Of a stretch of 64,000 bases of DNA, positions 28,661 through 37,698 are shown one piece after another. The first letter of the stretch is position 1. Each line of letters begins with the position of its first letter. A program made the position numbers and the translations under genes. The notes beneath the pieces are model-generated. The model saw only the letters and a program-made list of their open reading frames with translations. It had not been told where the DNA came from and searched no databases. Location of the stretch: contig NZ_JBLZFY010000002.1 of NCBI RefSeq assembly GCF_050753365.1, positions 97,800 through 161,799 on the forward strand, given 5' to 3'. The stretch is from Geminocystis sp050753365. Lineage in GTDB: Bacteria; Cyanobacteriota; Cyanobacteriia; Cyanobacteriales; Cyanobacteriaceae.

Positions 28661-30841
28661 TCAAGCTAATTGTTTCCCTCTGGTGACAAAAGCCTCAGCA
28701 GTTAAACCGTTAAACGCCATTAATTGCCCTGCACTAGCAGTGGTTTCACCTCGTTTCCAAGCAAAAGTATCTCGTTTTGCGTTACTACGCAACATAATAG
28801 GCTCTAACATGGCACTTGTGCCACCAGTTACCCCGATAACCACATCGCCCCCGAATAACGCCTCAAATCCTGCATCATCAAGAAAACCATCATCTTTGAC
28901 AGTGCAACTATCCCAAGCCACATCACTGGCACGATACAAACGGCGAGGATTGATAACAGAAACGATACGCACTCCATAGCCTTCGGCTTCTAAGGTTTTC
29001 GCCGCTTCAAACACAGGAATTAACGTCATATCACCGATAACAGGGAAAACGATTTTTTTGCTTCCTTCGGATTCGTGGAGGATAACTCCGCCTTTTTCTA
29101 AGGCTTCTCTGGTTTGCTCAAAAGTGGTTAAAATTGGTAATGGCGACTTACTTGCAGTAATAGTAATTCCCTTATTGCTAGTGGACAACGCCCATTCATA
29201 ACAAACTTGAATACTGTTAGCATCGCAAGGAAAGAGGGGGAAAACGTTCCCATTACGCATCATAGCGGCAAAATAGTTCTCGATTTCAGGGCGTTGGTGT
29301 GTCCAACCGTTCCGCCCTTGCTCTAATGCTCCTGCGGTGAATAAGGTAATCGTAGAAGGGGTTTCCCGTCTCAATTCCGCCATAGCCTGAGTTACGGTTT
29401 GCCAAATTGGTAAGCCATTTATTGCAAATGATTCGTAAGAACACCATAAGGTTCTTGCACCAAAAAGCGATAAGGCAACGGCTAAACCAGCACAGGCATC
29501 TTCACTTAAAGGCTCATAAACTTGTCCTTGAGGTTCTTGATAATATGTATTATCTACGGTGGGGTGAACGATTTTTAAGCCTACGTTAATATTATTGATT
29601 CCTGATGCGGCGTTACCATCGGCGTTAGTGACTACGAAGTTAGGATCATTTTTACCGACATGAACTACAATTTCACCCATAGCGGTAGTAGCCACTTTTT
29701 TCTCTCCTAAAGGATACTCGGTTAAGGGTAAAGTGCCTAAATCGGGAAGAGGTAAAACTGATTCGGTGACGGCTTTTTCTGCATTTGAGCCACCATTGGC
29801 ACGAACAAAGTTACTACGCACTAATTCCCATGCCTCTTTCGTCAAAGCTCTTTCTTGGAGGGCGGAGACGATATAATCTTTTTCTAAACTATCACCGGGG
29901 TAAAGGTTATGGGATTGTGAACCTCGTTTGTGGACTCCTGCTCCTTTTAGTTGTTTAATGATTAAAACCGTTAAAGTGCCTCCCAAGGCAGATTTACTGG
30001 CTTTATCGGTGGCTTCTAAGACAGCTTGAGTAAATTCTAAGCGTTTCTCGAAGGAAAACTTCGTACTGTCCACATATTCACCCTCTTGGTTAGCGTCATC
30101 GAAGTCTTTAGCGTTGACGAGGATTACTTCTTTAAAACCGTTACCGTGCCAATAAGCTATCATTTCCTCGTTAGTTTTGGTGGATACCATACTATGGTGT
30201 TCTTGGGAGTACCCATTCCATACTAAGATAGGTAAAAAGTTGGTAGCTTGGGGATAAGCTGTATTGAAGTGTCCAAAACTACTCATAATATAAGGCTCAC
30301 CTAATCCACCATCGCCAATGGTGACAGGAAAGAGCGTATTGGGGTGTAATTTCGCACCAGCCATAGCAAAATGCTGTCCTTGCCCAAGAGGTCCCGCAGG
30401 ATTGAGTAATCCGGGTATTTGTCCTGATAAATGCCCTAAAAGCCCGTGCATTTCCCGAAAACGGCTACTCATATCTTCTACGGTATAAATGCCCATTTTT
30501 TCGAGGGATCGATCGAGGAATACAGTACTATAGAATCCGGGGGCATGATGTCCCACTTCCGTGATAAGGTTTTTATGCCCTAACATGACAAGGGAGGCGA
30601 TAACTTCGGCACAACTAGCGAAACCGCCAGGGTGTCCTGATTCTTTACTAGCGGTAACATGAAGGGTAAGATAACGCAAAGCATCAGAAGCAAGAAGGGT
30701 TTGATAAACGGCTTTTTTGTCTGAAGGAGAGGAAATAGCAGTTTTATCTTCTAAAATGGCGTTTTCTTGACCATATTCGTTAAAATGCGGGTATTCTTCG
30801 CTAAAATATTGGATTCCTTGATAAAATGGGCTAGTGGTCAT
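28661..30841 (-). CDS. Transketolase-family ThDP enzyme (divergent type)
   Basis: This is a 726-residue protein. It has the SGHPGGFASCAEV segment near residues 65-80 and the ThDP motif GDGGLGEPYIMSS followed by ILVWNGYSQEHHS. A transketolase pyrimidine-type domain (SYESFAINGLPIW, NGWTHQRPEIENYF) and a C-terminal domain follow. It is longer than and clearly distinct from the Calvin-cycle transketolase (about 670 residues, SGHPGLPMG). It also differs from phosphoketolase in its N-terminus. It is a conserved cyanobacterial paralogue; the exact donor and acceptor are unknown. It is convergent with gcvP. Confidence 0.75.
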   Translation of the reverse strand: MTTSPFYQGIQYFSEEYPHFNEYGQENAILEDKTAISSPSDKKAVYQTLLASDALRYLTLHVTASKESGHPGGFASCAEVIASLVMLGHKNLITEVGHHAPGFYSTVFLDRSLEKMGIYTVEDMSSRFREMHGLLGHLSGQIPGLLNPAGPLGQGQHFAMAGAKLHPNTLFPVTIGDGGLGEPYIMSSFGHFNTAYPQATNFLPILVWNGYSQEHHSMVSTKTNEEMIAYWHGNGFKEVILVNAKDFDDANQEGEYVDSTKFSFEKRLEFTQAVLEATDKASKSALGGTLTVLIIKQLKGAGVHKRGSQSHNLYPGDSLEKDYIVSALQERALTKEAWELVRSNFVRANGGSNAEKAVTESVLPLPDLGTLPLTEYPLGEKKVATTAMGEIVVHVGKNDPNFVVTNADGNAASGINNINVGLKIVHPTVDNTYYQEPQGQVYEPLSEDACAGLAVALSLFGARTLWCSYESFAINGLPIWQTVTQAMAELRRETPSTITLFTAGALEQGRNGWTHQRPEIENYFAAMMRNGNVFPLFPCDANSIQVCYEWALSTSNKGITITASKSPLPILTTFEQTREALEKGGVILHESEGSKKIVFPVIGDMTLIPVFEAAKTLEAEGYGVRIVSVINPRRLYRASDVAWDSCTVKDDGFLDDAGFEALFGGDVVIGVTGGTSAMLEPIMLRSNAKRDTFAWKRGETTASAGQLMAFNGLTAEAFVTRGKQLA

Positions 30842-31018
30842 ATTAATTATATTGATTCTTTAATTTACTGCAATTAATAACCCATTGTTACACTTTTTTG
30901 TCATTCAGTAAAGTAAATAATTAATCTATTTTGAATAGGTAATTATAAATAGTTGGTTCGTAGTAAGAACTAATGAATAGTGAATAATTGTTAATTGTTA
31001 ATTATTAATTGTTAATTT

Positions 31019-32023
31019 TTACTCATCATTGACTATTTCCACAGATTTGTCTAAAAATGTCTTATCTTTCTTGGATAATTGCTCGATCGATAGCATATAA
31101 TTGTCACTAGAAAACTGGGGTAATATCTCCTTAATAAATGCCTCCGCCGCTTTCGATCGATAACGGTTAGAATTAACTATCACCGATAAAGTGCGCTGAA
31201 TTTCTACTCCTTCGATATGGGCGCGGTGAATGATACCCATTTTCAACTCTTTTTCAATGGCTGTCACCGACACAAAAGACGCACCTAAGCCTGATTGTAC
31301 AGCGTTTTTAATGGCTTCGATCGAATTTAACTCCATTTCCACCTTTAACTCACCCGTATTAATATCACAACGACTCAAAACTTGATCTAAAACCTTGCGA
31401 ATTGTGGACTGAGAGTCTAAAGTAATATAATTAAGGTTATATAAATCCTCCTTAGCAATGGTTTCCTGTTCAGCAAAAGGATGATTAGGTGGTATAATCA
31501 AAGCCAACTCGTCTTGTGCATAGGGGATAATTTCCAGAATGTCGTGTAACTCTGAAGGCACTTCACCGCCAATAATTGCCAAATCAACCTGCCCATTTGC
31601 CACCGCCCAAGAAGTGCGCCGAGTAGAATGGACCTGTAACTGCACACTAACATAAGGGTACTTTTGATGAAACAAGCCAATCATTCTCGGTAGTAAATAA
31701 GTACCAGTAGTTTGAGAAGCACCCACAATTAAAGTACCACCCTGAAGATTCTGTAAGTCTTCGATCGCACGACAGGTTTCTTGACAAAGGGTAATAATTT
31801 TTTCGCCGTAGGCAAGAAGTAAATTACCAGCCTCCGTTAATTGAGCCTTCCTTCCTCCCCTGTCAAATAAAGGTACAGCTAATTGTTTTTCGAGATTTTG
31901 GATTTGTAAACTAATGGCAGGTTGAGAGACAAATAAACTATCCGCCGCTCGCTTAAAACTACCTTCGTCAGCAATAGCTTTTAAAATCCGTAATTGATCA
32001 AGAGAGAAAGGAATATCTGACAT
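31019..32023 (-). CDS. rbcR: LysR-type regulator, RbcR/CmpR group
   Basis: This is a 334-residue protein. The N-terminal winged helix (residues 8-66) reads LDQLRILKAIADEGSFKRAA then FVSQPAISLQIQNLE and FDRGGRKAQLTEAG. The effector domain contains GASQTTGTYLLPRMIG and VHSTRRTSWAVANGQVDLAI, as in RbcR/Ycf30, which controls RuBisCO and carbon-uptake genes. The C-terminal tail after residue 305 is variable. It is divergent from the NnrU-family gene. Confidence 0.85.
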   Translation of the reverse strand: MSDIPFSLDQLRILKAIADEGSFKRAADSLFVSQPAISLQIQNLEKQLAVPLFDRGGRKAQLTEAGNLLLAYGEKIITLCQETCRAIEDLQNLQGGTLIVGASQTTGTYLLPRMIGLFHQKYPYVSVQLQVHSTRRTSWAVANGQVDLAIIGGEVPSELHDILEIIPYAQDELALIIPPNHPFAEQETIAKEDLYNLNYITLDSQSTIRKVLDQVLSRCDINTGELKVEMELNSIEAIKNAVQSGLGASFVSVTAIEKELKMGIIHRAHIEGVEIQRTLSVIVNSNRYRSKAAEAFIKEILPQFSSDNYMLSIEQLSKKDKTFLDKSVEIVNDE

Positions 32024-32189
32024 ATATTTGATGAATAAGTAATAACGGGAATTGTTTGTTTAAATTTCTAACCAGAAAATTTAGACTCTAACCATTGAGG
32101 GATCAATTTTTGACACCATCATTGATAAGATTTAATTAAACAATAAAATAAGTATTAATTATATTTTCTATTTCCTAAGTATAGACTCT

Positions 32190-32972
32190 ATGCACCACTT
32201 TGACGCAAAAATGATCAATTTTTCTAACTTGGATTTAATGGCACAATTATCACCCTTTACCCTACCGAGTTGGTTAACCCCTAGTCATTTTATCATGATT
32301 GGTTTACTATTGATATTTGCCATCGCCCACAGTGGTTTAGCAGGGTTAAGAATGTGGGGAGAATCCAAAATTGGCGCGAGATTATACAGAGTTTTATTCG
32401 CCTTAGTCAGTATTCCCCTCGCTACTATTCTCATCATCTACTTTTTTAACCATCGTTACGAAGGTTTGGTTTTGTGGCAAGTACAAGATATTCAAGGGGT
32501 TAAAACTACTGTGTGGATACTCTCCTTTCTTTCCTTTATTTTTCTTTATCCTGCTACCTTTAACTTATTGGAGATTGCCGCTATTGCTAAACCAGAAGTA
32601 CATCTCTACGAAACTGGGATTATTCGCATTTCCCGTCATCCTCAGATGGTAGGGCAAGTTATTTGGTGTATCGCCCATAGTCTCTGGCTTGGTACAACTT
32701 TTACCTTAGTCACATCCTTTGGCTTAATAGCTCATCATATCTTTGCTGTATGGCATGGCGATCGACGCTTAACAAAACGTTACGGTGAAGCCTTCCTGAA
32801 AGTGAAAGAAAGAACATCTATTATACCAATGTTGGCAATATTAGACGGGCGACAGAAACTAGACATCAAGGAATTTATTAAACCAGCTTATGCAGGAGTT
32901 ATTGGTTTTATTTTCTTATTCTGGTGGTTACACCCTTGGTTAATGATAGCTACTGCAAGAGTGAGTTTTTAA
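32190..32972 (+). CDS. NnrU-family membrane protein
   Basis: This is a 260-residue integral membrane protein. The first helix region, FIMIGLLLIFAIAHSGLAGL, carries the family AHSG motif, and IRISRHPQMVGQVIWCIAHS and AVWHGDRRLTKRYGEAF carry conserved histidines. NnrU is the bacterial family that includes 15-cis-zeta-carotene isomerase (Z-ISO), a haem-dependent enzyme of carotenoid synthesis. That role is plausible in a cyanobacterium but not shown here. The start may be one of several in-frame ATGs (32190, 32211 or 32238). Confidence 0.78.
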   Translation: MHHFDAKMINFSNLDLMAQLSPFTLPSWLTPSHFIMIGLLLIFAIAHSGLAGLRMWGESKIGARLYRVLFALVSIPLATILIIYFFNHRYEGLVLWQVQDIQGVKTTVWILSFLSFIFLYPATFNLLEIAAIAKPEVHLYETGIIRISRHPQMVGQVIWCIAHSLWLGTTFTLVTSFGLIAHHIFAVWHGDRRLTKRYGEAFLKVKERTSIIPMLAILDGRQKLDIKEFIKPAYAGVIGFIFLFWWLHPWLMIATARVSF

Positions 32973-33429
32973 AGTAATGAGTAATGAGTAATGAGTAACA
33001 AGTAAGAAGTAATGAAGTATTTTTAGTTTTCCTTCTCTGTTGTCTTCATAATTTTTTTTGGTAAATGAAGATAATTATGGGGGATCACGTTAAATCAAGA
33101 TAGAATTAAGATATGAGAGACGAATTAATAAGTACTCAGGCAAAATAGATTGTGGACTTTGAAATTAATAAAATTTTCTCAATACCATATTGCCTTTTGC
33201 CGAACAAAATGTAAATAGACAATTAATTTTACTCACTTACTTAAAATGTTTCACCGATAAATTAATTATTTAGAAACCAGTCTTGACAATCTTTAACAAT
33301 TTTTTATATCAACCTTTTTTAAACAATTTTTTCAGTAACAAATCATAAAGAAGTACTCTATTTCTTTAGATTATTTAACAATTCCAATTTTAATAACTTT
33401 TTTCTAACCAAATTATTTTAAAAACAATT
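32973..33429 (+). other. Gap with heptamers and a candidate promoter
   Basis: A few AGTAATG heptamers lie right after the NnrU stop (about 32974-33000). AT-rich DNA without an ORF follows. TTGACA (33283-33288), 16 bp, TATATC (33305-33310) is a possible promoter for the thioredoxin gene, leaving a leader of about 110 nt. Confidence 0.45.
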
Positions 33430-33768
33430 ATGATTTCAGTCACTCAAACAACCTTTAATCAAGAAGTTTTACAGTCATCTCAACCTGTGTTAGTTAATTT
33501 TTGGGCGCCTTGGTGTGGATTGTGTTTAATGTTAAATCCCATTTTAAATAAGATACAATCAGAATGGCAAGAACAACTAAAAATAGTTAGTATTAATGCA
33601 GATCAAAATTTGTCTTTAGCTAATAGTTATCGGTTGCGAAATTTACCTACTTTATTATTAATTAATAGGGGAGAAGTTATCCATCGATTAGAGGGTTTTC
33701 ACAGTAGAGAAGATTTATATAATAGTATGAATAATATCATGTTAACTTTAAGCCCCAAATCAGCTTAA
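33430..33768 (+). CDS. Thioredoxin-family protein with CGLC active site
   Basis: The protein has 112 residues, one thioredoxin domain. The redox motif is WAPWCGLCLMLNP, with the cysteine pair at residues 33 and 36, so the usual CGPC is CGLC here. NADQNLSLANSYRLRNLPTLLLI contains the conserved cis-proline region. It is a disulphide reductase or a specialised thioredoxin. The leucine in place of proline should shift its redox potential. Confidence 0.85.
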   Translation: MISVTQTTFNQEVLQSSQPVLVNFWAPWCGLCLMLNPILNKIQSEWQEQLKIVSINADQNLSLANSYRLRNLPTLLLINRGEVIHRLEGFHSREDLYNSMNNIMLTLSPKSA

Positions 33769-33846
33769 TAGTTTATAGTCTAACCGTATAACAGGCATTT
33801 TGCCTGTATTTTTTAAAATGACTTTTTTCCATAAATTTAAACAACT

Positions 33847-34191
33847 TTAAGCAACCGCAAAATCCGTATATTTACGAGTTTCAGGATCATGAAAAGCTAA
33901 TACAATATCTTCTTTAGGCACACCTTCTCTTAATAATTCTGTAGCAATTCCTTCTTCTGTCCAATCTTCTTCAATATAGATTTTCTGATTTTTAATGCGA
34001 ATATACACGGAAATTCCCCTAATTTTTTCGTCATCATGCCAACCTGTTTGCATCCAAAGATATTGATCTCGTTTTTCATCCAATGCCAATACACTATCAA
34101 TTCCCGAAGGATTGGGGGTTTTACTGGATAATTCTTGATATTCTGTCAAGATTTTAGTTATTAGATGACGATAATTAGTTAATTTATCCAT
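33847..34191 (-). CDS. xisI: XisI-like protein
   Basis: This is a 114-residue protein with YRHLITKILTEYQELSSKTP near the start and the family core DQYLWMQTGWHDDEKIRG and IYIEEDWTEEGIATELL. XisI and XisH were named as factors controlling excision of the fdxN element in Anabaena. They also occur as pairs in many non-heterocystous cyanobacteria, where the role is unknown. The start overlaps the xisH end by 13 bp. Confidence 0.92.
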   Translation of the reverse strand: MDKLTNYRHLITKILTEYQELSSKTPNPSGIDSVLALDEKRDQYLWMQTGWHDDEKIRGISVYIRIKNQKIYIEEDWTEEGIATELLREGVPKEDIVLAFHDPETRKYTDFAVA

Positions 34192-34595
34192 TTAATTATT
34201 TCCTCTTTATTCAAATCAACAACAATTAGAGATAAATTAGTTTCTTCAATGATTAAAGAAATCGCTTTTTTAAGAAAGAAAGACTTATAAATATTTTTGC
34301 TGAGTGCTAAGTAAATTTTACTATCTGGAAGAATCTTTTTTAAAAAAATGCGGTAAATTATATATTGTCCTAAAGCCGTTTCAAATTCACGCATTACGGA
34401 GCGACTTATAAAACTTTTCACTTCAACAACTATTTTCTGCCCATTTTTTTCAATTTCTAATGTTTTATCTGCTAACAAGTCGGCAAATAATTGAACCTCT
34501 TGAAATTTAATTGTATAGGGATCGGCTATGATTCGCCAACCATCTTTAAGCAGAGCATTTTTTATTGCTTCATGACAAATATCTTTTGCAGACAC
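34179..34595 (-). CDS. xisH: XisH-like protein
   Basis: This is a 138-residue protein containing FADLLADKTLEIEKNGQKI and VVEVKSFISRSVMREFETALGQY. The D-x(n)-EVK pattern resembles a PD-(D/E)XK fold, so XisH may be a nuclease-like protein. It forms a two-gene unit with xisI. No excision element or recombinase gene is seen nearby, so the pair does not serve fdxN excision here. Confidence 0.92.
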   Translation of the reverse strand: MSAKDICHEAIKNALLKDGWRIIADPYTIKFQEVQLFADLLADKTLEIEKNGQKIVVEVKSFISRSVMREFETALGQYIIYRIFLKKILPDSKIYLALSKNIYKSFFLKKAISLIIEETNLSLIVVDLNKEEIIKWIN

Positions 34596-34720
34596 TTATC
34601 CTCCGATTATTTTTGAGAAAAACATCTATCATTTTATTATAGTATAGTTTTAGTTTTCGGATTGTTTGTGTACCTTATTAATTAAGGATTATTTTAGATT
34701 AACCTTATAAGATATTATTT

Positions 34721-35203
34721 ATGATTGCTATTTATCCGGGTAGTTTCGATCCTATTACTTTAGGGCATATTGACTTAATTAAACGCAGTAGTATTTTATT
34801 TGAAAAAGTGATTGTTGCTGTGTTAAAAAATCCTAATAAAACTCCTCTTTTTACTGTGGAAAAACGAGTTTCACAAATTAAAGAATGTACCAAAAATATT
34901 GATAATATAGAAGTGGATAGTTTTTCGGGTTTAACGGTAGAATATGCGAAGAAAAAACAAGCGGGAGTTTTGTTAAGAGGTTTAAGAGTAATGTCCGATT
35001 TTGAACAAGAATTACAAATGGCACATATCAATAAAACTTTAGAGTCTCACATTGAAACTATTTTTTTAGCGACTAATACAGAGTTAAGTTTTGTCAGTAG
35101 TAGTGTCGTCAAAGAAATTGCTAAATTCGGCGGTTCGATCGAACATCTTGTAACCTCTAATATTGCACAGGATTTATATAGGAGTTTTGCCCAGAAAAAT
35201 TAA
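34721..35203 (+). CDS. coaD: Phosphopantetheine adenylyltransferase
   Basis: This is a 160-residue nucleotidyltransferase of coenzyme A synthesis. The T/HxGH motif is seen in YPGSFDPITLGHIDLI, with RGLRVMSDFEQELQMA and SSSVVKEIAKFGG later. The length is normal. It is divergent from xisH. Confidence 0.96.
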   Translation: MIAIYPGSFDPITLGHIDLIKRSSILFEKVIVAVLKNPNKTPLFTVEKRVSQIKECTKNIDNIEVDSFSGLTVEYAKKKQAGVLLRGLRVMSDFEQELQMAHINKTLESHIETIFLATNTELSFVSSSVVKEIAKFGGSIEHLVTSNIAQDLYRSFAQKN

Positions 35204-35268
35204 TTAAAATTAATTGACAATATTCACTGTTGGTAGTTCACTATTTATTGTTCACTATAATAATATTT

Positions 35269-36066
35269 ATGAAAATTAATTCTAGTTTTATCAGTCTTTG
35301 TTTAAGTTTAGTGGGAGGAATTTTATTAATTTCTTCTTTAATTGATTATTTATTTTTAGTTTTTCCGTTACAATTTCAGGAGCAAGGTTGGCAAATAAAT
35401 ATTACGAATAGTTTAGTCGATCGAGGTATTGTACCGTTAGTTGGAATTTCTTTATTATTAATAGGATGGTGGATTTATGATAATAATATTAATGGTAAAT
35501 CATTACAAATAATTAGATTACCTGTGTTTATAATTTCTAGTATTTTGGGTTTAATTTTCTTACTATTAGTACCCTTACATCTAGGAAATATGAATAGTGT
35601 CAGTGGTGAATTAATGGCTCAAATTAATCAAAAAGTATCACAACAACAGGCACAAATACAGGGTTTTGTGGCACAATTGGATGCGATCGCCAAAAATCCT
35701 GAACAATTAAAACAAGAAATCGAGCAAAGAAATCAAGTAATTAATGCGGGGGGAGTAATACAAGGTCAACAGCTTGAACCCCAACAGTTAGAGTTACTTA
35801 CCAGTCAAAGAGATCAACTACAACAGATGTTAGATTTGTCTCAAAAACCTGAAGAATTAAAAGCGAAACTTCAAGAGGTTGAAACTAGATTGCAAAATGA
35901 ACTTAAAGAAGTAGAAAATAATGAAATTAAAAAGGCTCAATCCGTAGCTTTAAAACAAAGTTTACGCACTTCTATTAATAGTTTAATGCTTTCGATCGCT
36001 TATATTGTAATTGGTTGGTTAGGCTTACAAATGATGATGATTAAAAGTAACAAAGTGACGGAATAA
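35269..36066 (+). CDS. HpsJ-like membrane protein
   Basis: The protein has 265 residues from the ATG at 35269; an earlier ATG at 35230 would add 13 hydrophobic residues without a ribosome-binding site. Two N-terminal membrane segments and one in the middle (PVFIISSILGLIFLLLVPLH) are followed by a long Q- and E-rich coiled coil (about residues 115-225) and a last helix. The pattern resembles HpsJ, linked to hormogonium polysaccharide secretion in filamentous strains. In a unicellular strain its role is unclear. Confidence 0.62.
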   Translation: MKINSSFISLCLSLVGGILLISSLIDYLFLVFPLQFQEQGWQINITNSLVDRGIVPLVGISLLLIGWWIYDNNINGKSLQIIRLPVFIISSILGLIFLLLVPLHLGNMNSVSGELMAQINQKVSQQQAQIQGFVAQLDAIAKNPEQLKQEIEQRNQVINAGGVIQGQQLEPQQLELLTSQRDQLQQMLDLSQKPEELKAKLQEVETRLQNELKEVENNEIKKAQSVALKQSLRTSINSLMLSIAYIVIGWLGLQMMMIKSNKVTE

Positions 36067-36261
36067 GTTAGGTTTTTCTCTTACTTATTTACAAAAAAAA
36101 TTCCCTCGTTATTTTGATATTTTTAAAATAAGTCTTCGTAATTATCTAAATATTAAAATGATGCTTTTCTATAGGTAAAAATATTGGTGGGCAATGCCCA
36201 CCCTACAATTATATCTTTGTGTTAAAATCAATATATTGTTGATAATGAGATTTTTATAATT

Positions 36262-36519
36262 ATGAGTGATGAAGAACTTAAACAACTAATAGCATCGAAT
36301 GCTAAAGCAATTCAAGCCTTAAGTCATAGTTTGACAGAGTTAAAAGAAGAAGGGAAAAAAGATCGAAAACAAATGTATGAATGGATGTCGAGACTTTCTG
36401 CTTCTCAGGCTAATTTTTGGGAAATTCAAGCGGATTATTATCGCCGTTTAGAAGATGTGGAAGATAGACAAGCAAAGATGTTAGAAATTCTCGATCGAGT
36501 TACGAAAAAAGATGTTTAA
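36262..36519 (+). CDS. Small coiled-coil protein
   Basis: This is an 85-residue, highly charged, helical protein, beginning MSDEELKQLIASNAKAIQAL. Heptad-like spacing runs almost throughout, and it has no cysteine or membrane segment. Similar short coiled-coil ORFs are common in cyanobacteria next to other small genes. No function is known. It has no clear ribosome-binding site, but its codon use and acidic-basic balance look real. Confidence 0.55.
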   Translation: MSDEELKQLIASNAKAIQALSHSLTELKEEGKKDRKQMYEWMSRLSASQANFWEIQADYYRRLEDVEDRQAKMLEILDRVTKKDV

Positions 36520-36544
36520 TGATATGAAATTATGGCTCTTTAAG

Positions 36545-36790
36545 TAGGGTTTGCTGAATAAATCAGAAGACTATTAAAATCGATGATTTGGACATACTAC
36601 ATCAAATAAAAAGTGTTCAATTTTCACAATTTTTACTGAAAAACTGAGCATTTTTTACTAAATTTTATTTAAAACATTTTTGTAATTATATATCAATGCA
36701 AGAACTCAAAACCTTGATTTTTGTCATTTATTCACTCTTCCCTTTTCCCTTTTCCCTCTCTTCATCAAAATACTTTTTCAGCAAACCCTA
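36545..36790 (+). mobile_element. MITE-like element, family B, copy 1 (246 bp)
   Basis: The left end TAGGGTTTGCTGAATAAATC is mirrored by the right end TTTTTCAGCAAACCCTA. The body contains GACTATTAAAATCGATGATT, AAAAAGTGTTCAATTTTCAC and, near the right, a CTTCCC-rich tract. It has no ORF. Full copies also occur at 48818-49147 and, inverted, at 62070-62301. It fills most of the gap before the convergent HEAT gene. Confidence 0.8.
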
Positions 36791-36860
36791 AGTAGAATAA
36801 ATTGTTAGTCGAAGTGTTTTCTCTACCTACCTTAACTAACAATTTTATATCGAATTGAGA

Positions 36861-37532
36861 TTAGATAGAAGCATTAATTTTCTCTAAAGAATAACTTGCC
36901 GCTTGGCACACTTGCGGATTGGCATCTTTTGCTAAAAATTTTAAAGCAGAAATGCTTTTTGCGGTATGAAAATTACCTAAAGAAGCCGCTAATCTTTGAC
37001 GAATTAACCAGTCTTCAGATTGGGCAAAAACTAAGATTTCTTCAATACAATCTTCCGCTTTTATCTCCCCTAATGCCGAGATAGCCGCTTGTTGTAAAAC
37101 TGTTTCTCCACTATGTAAAGCCTCTAATAATACTTGTTTTGCTCTAATATCTCCCAAGTTACCTAATGATACAGCCGCACTAAATCTGACTAACCATTCT
37201 GTATCTTCATAAAACGATCGAACTAAGGGTTCAAATGCTCTAATATCTTTTAAGTAACCTAACGCCCCCGCCGCATCGGCACGAATACCATAATCAGGAT
37301 CGGTTTCTAATAATTTTACTAAGATAGGTAAACATTTCTCAGTTTTTTTCACCCCTAACGCAAACACTGCCATCGATCGAACTGGTAAAATTTCATCATC
37401 GATAACTTTGATAATCAGAGGCACAGCATCCTCTGCACTAACTTCTCTTAGGGATGCAAGGGCGAGGAGTCTATCTTTAGAATTGCTACTGTCTAATTTA
37501 TTGGATATTTCAGCTAAGTTAACTTTACTCAT
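36861..37532 (-). CDS. HEAT-repeat protein, NblB-like
   Basis: This is a 223-residue protein made of about six HEAT/PBS-lyase-type repeats (for example EILPVRSMAVFALG, DYGIRADAAGALGYL, EWLVRFSAAVSLGNL, WLIRQRLAASLGNF). The length and repeat style match NblB, a phycobilisome-degradation factor related to bilin lyases. Other HEAT proteins in cyanobacteria look alike, so the function is only likely. Confidence 0.7.
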   Translation of the reverse strand: MSKVNLAEISNKLDSSNSKDRLLALASLREVSAEDAVPLIIKVIDDEILPVRSMAVFALGVKKTEKCLPILVKLLETDPDYGIRADAAGALGYLKDIRAFEPLVRSFYEDTEWLVRFSAAVSLGNLGDIRAKQVLLEALHSGETVLQQAAISALGEIKAEDCIEEILVFAQSEDWLIRQRLAASLGNFHTAKSISALKFLAKDANPQVCQAASYSLEKINASI

Positions 37533-37698
37533 ATTTTTCTTAATATTTCTTTATAATTTTCATTATAGATGATGAATTTAAGAATTGAGTGATGTTTCCT
37601 ATCTTCTTAAGCTATAGTCAGTAAAGGAATCAAATTAAAAATGCAAGTTAAGAGTTAAAGTTGATACAATACGATAGGAAAAAAAATTAAGAAGAATT

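Noticed and set aside
28661..30841. Phosphoketolase (xfp)
   Set aside because: The N-terminus and ThDP region are of transketolase type and the length is shorter than that of phosphoketolase.
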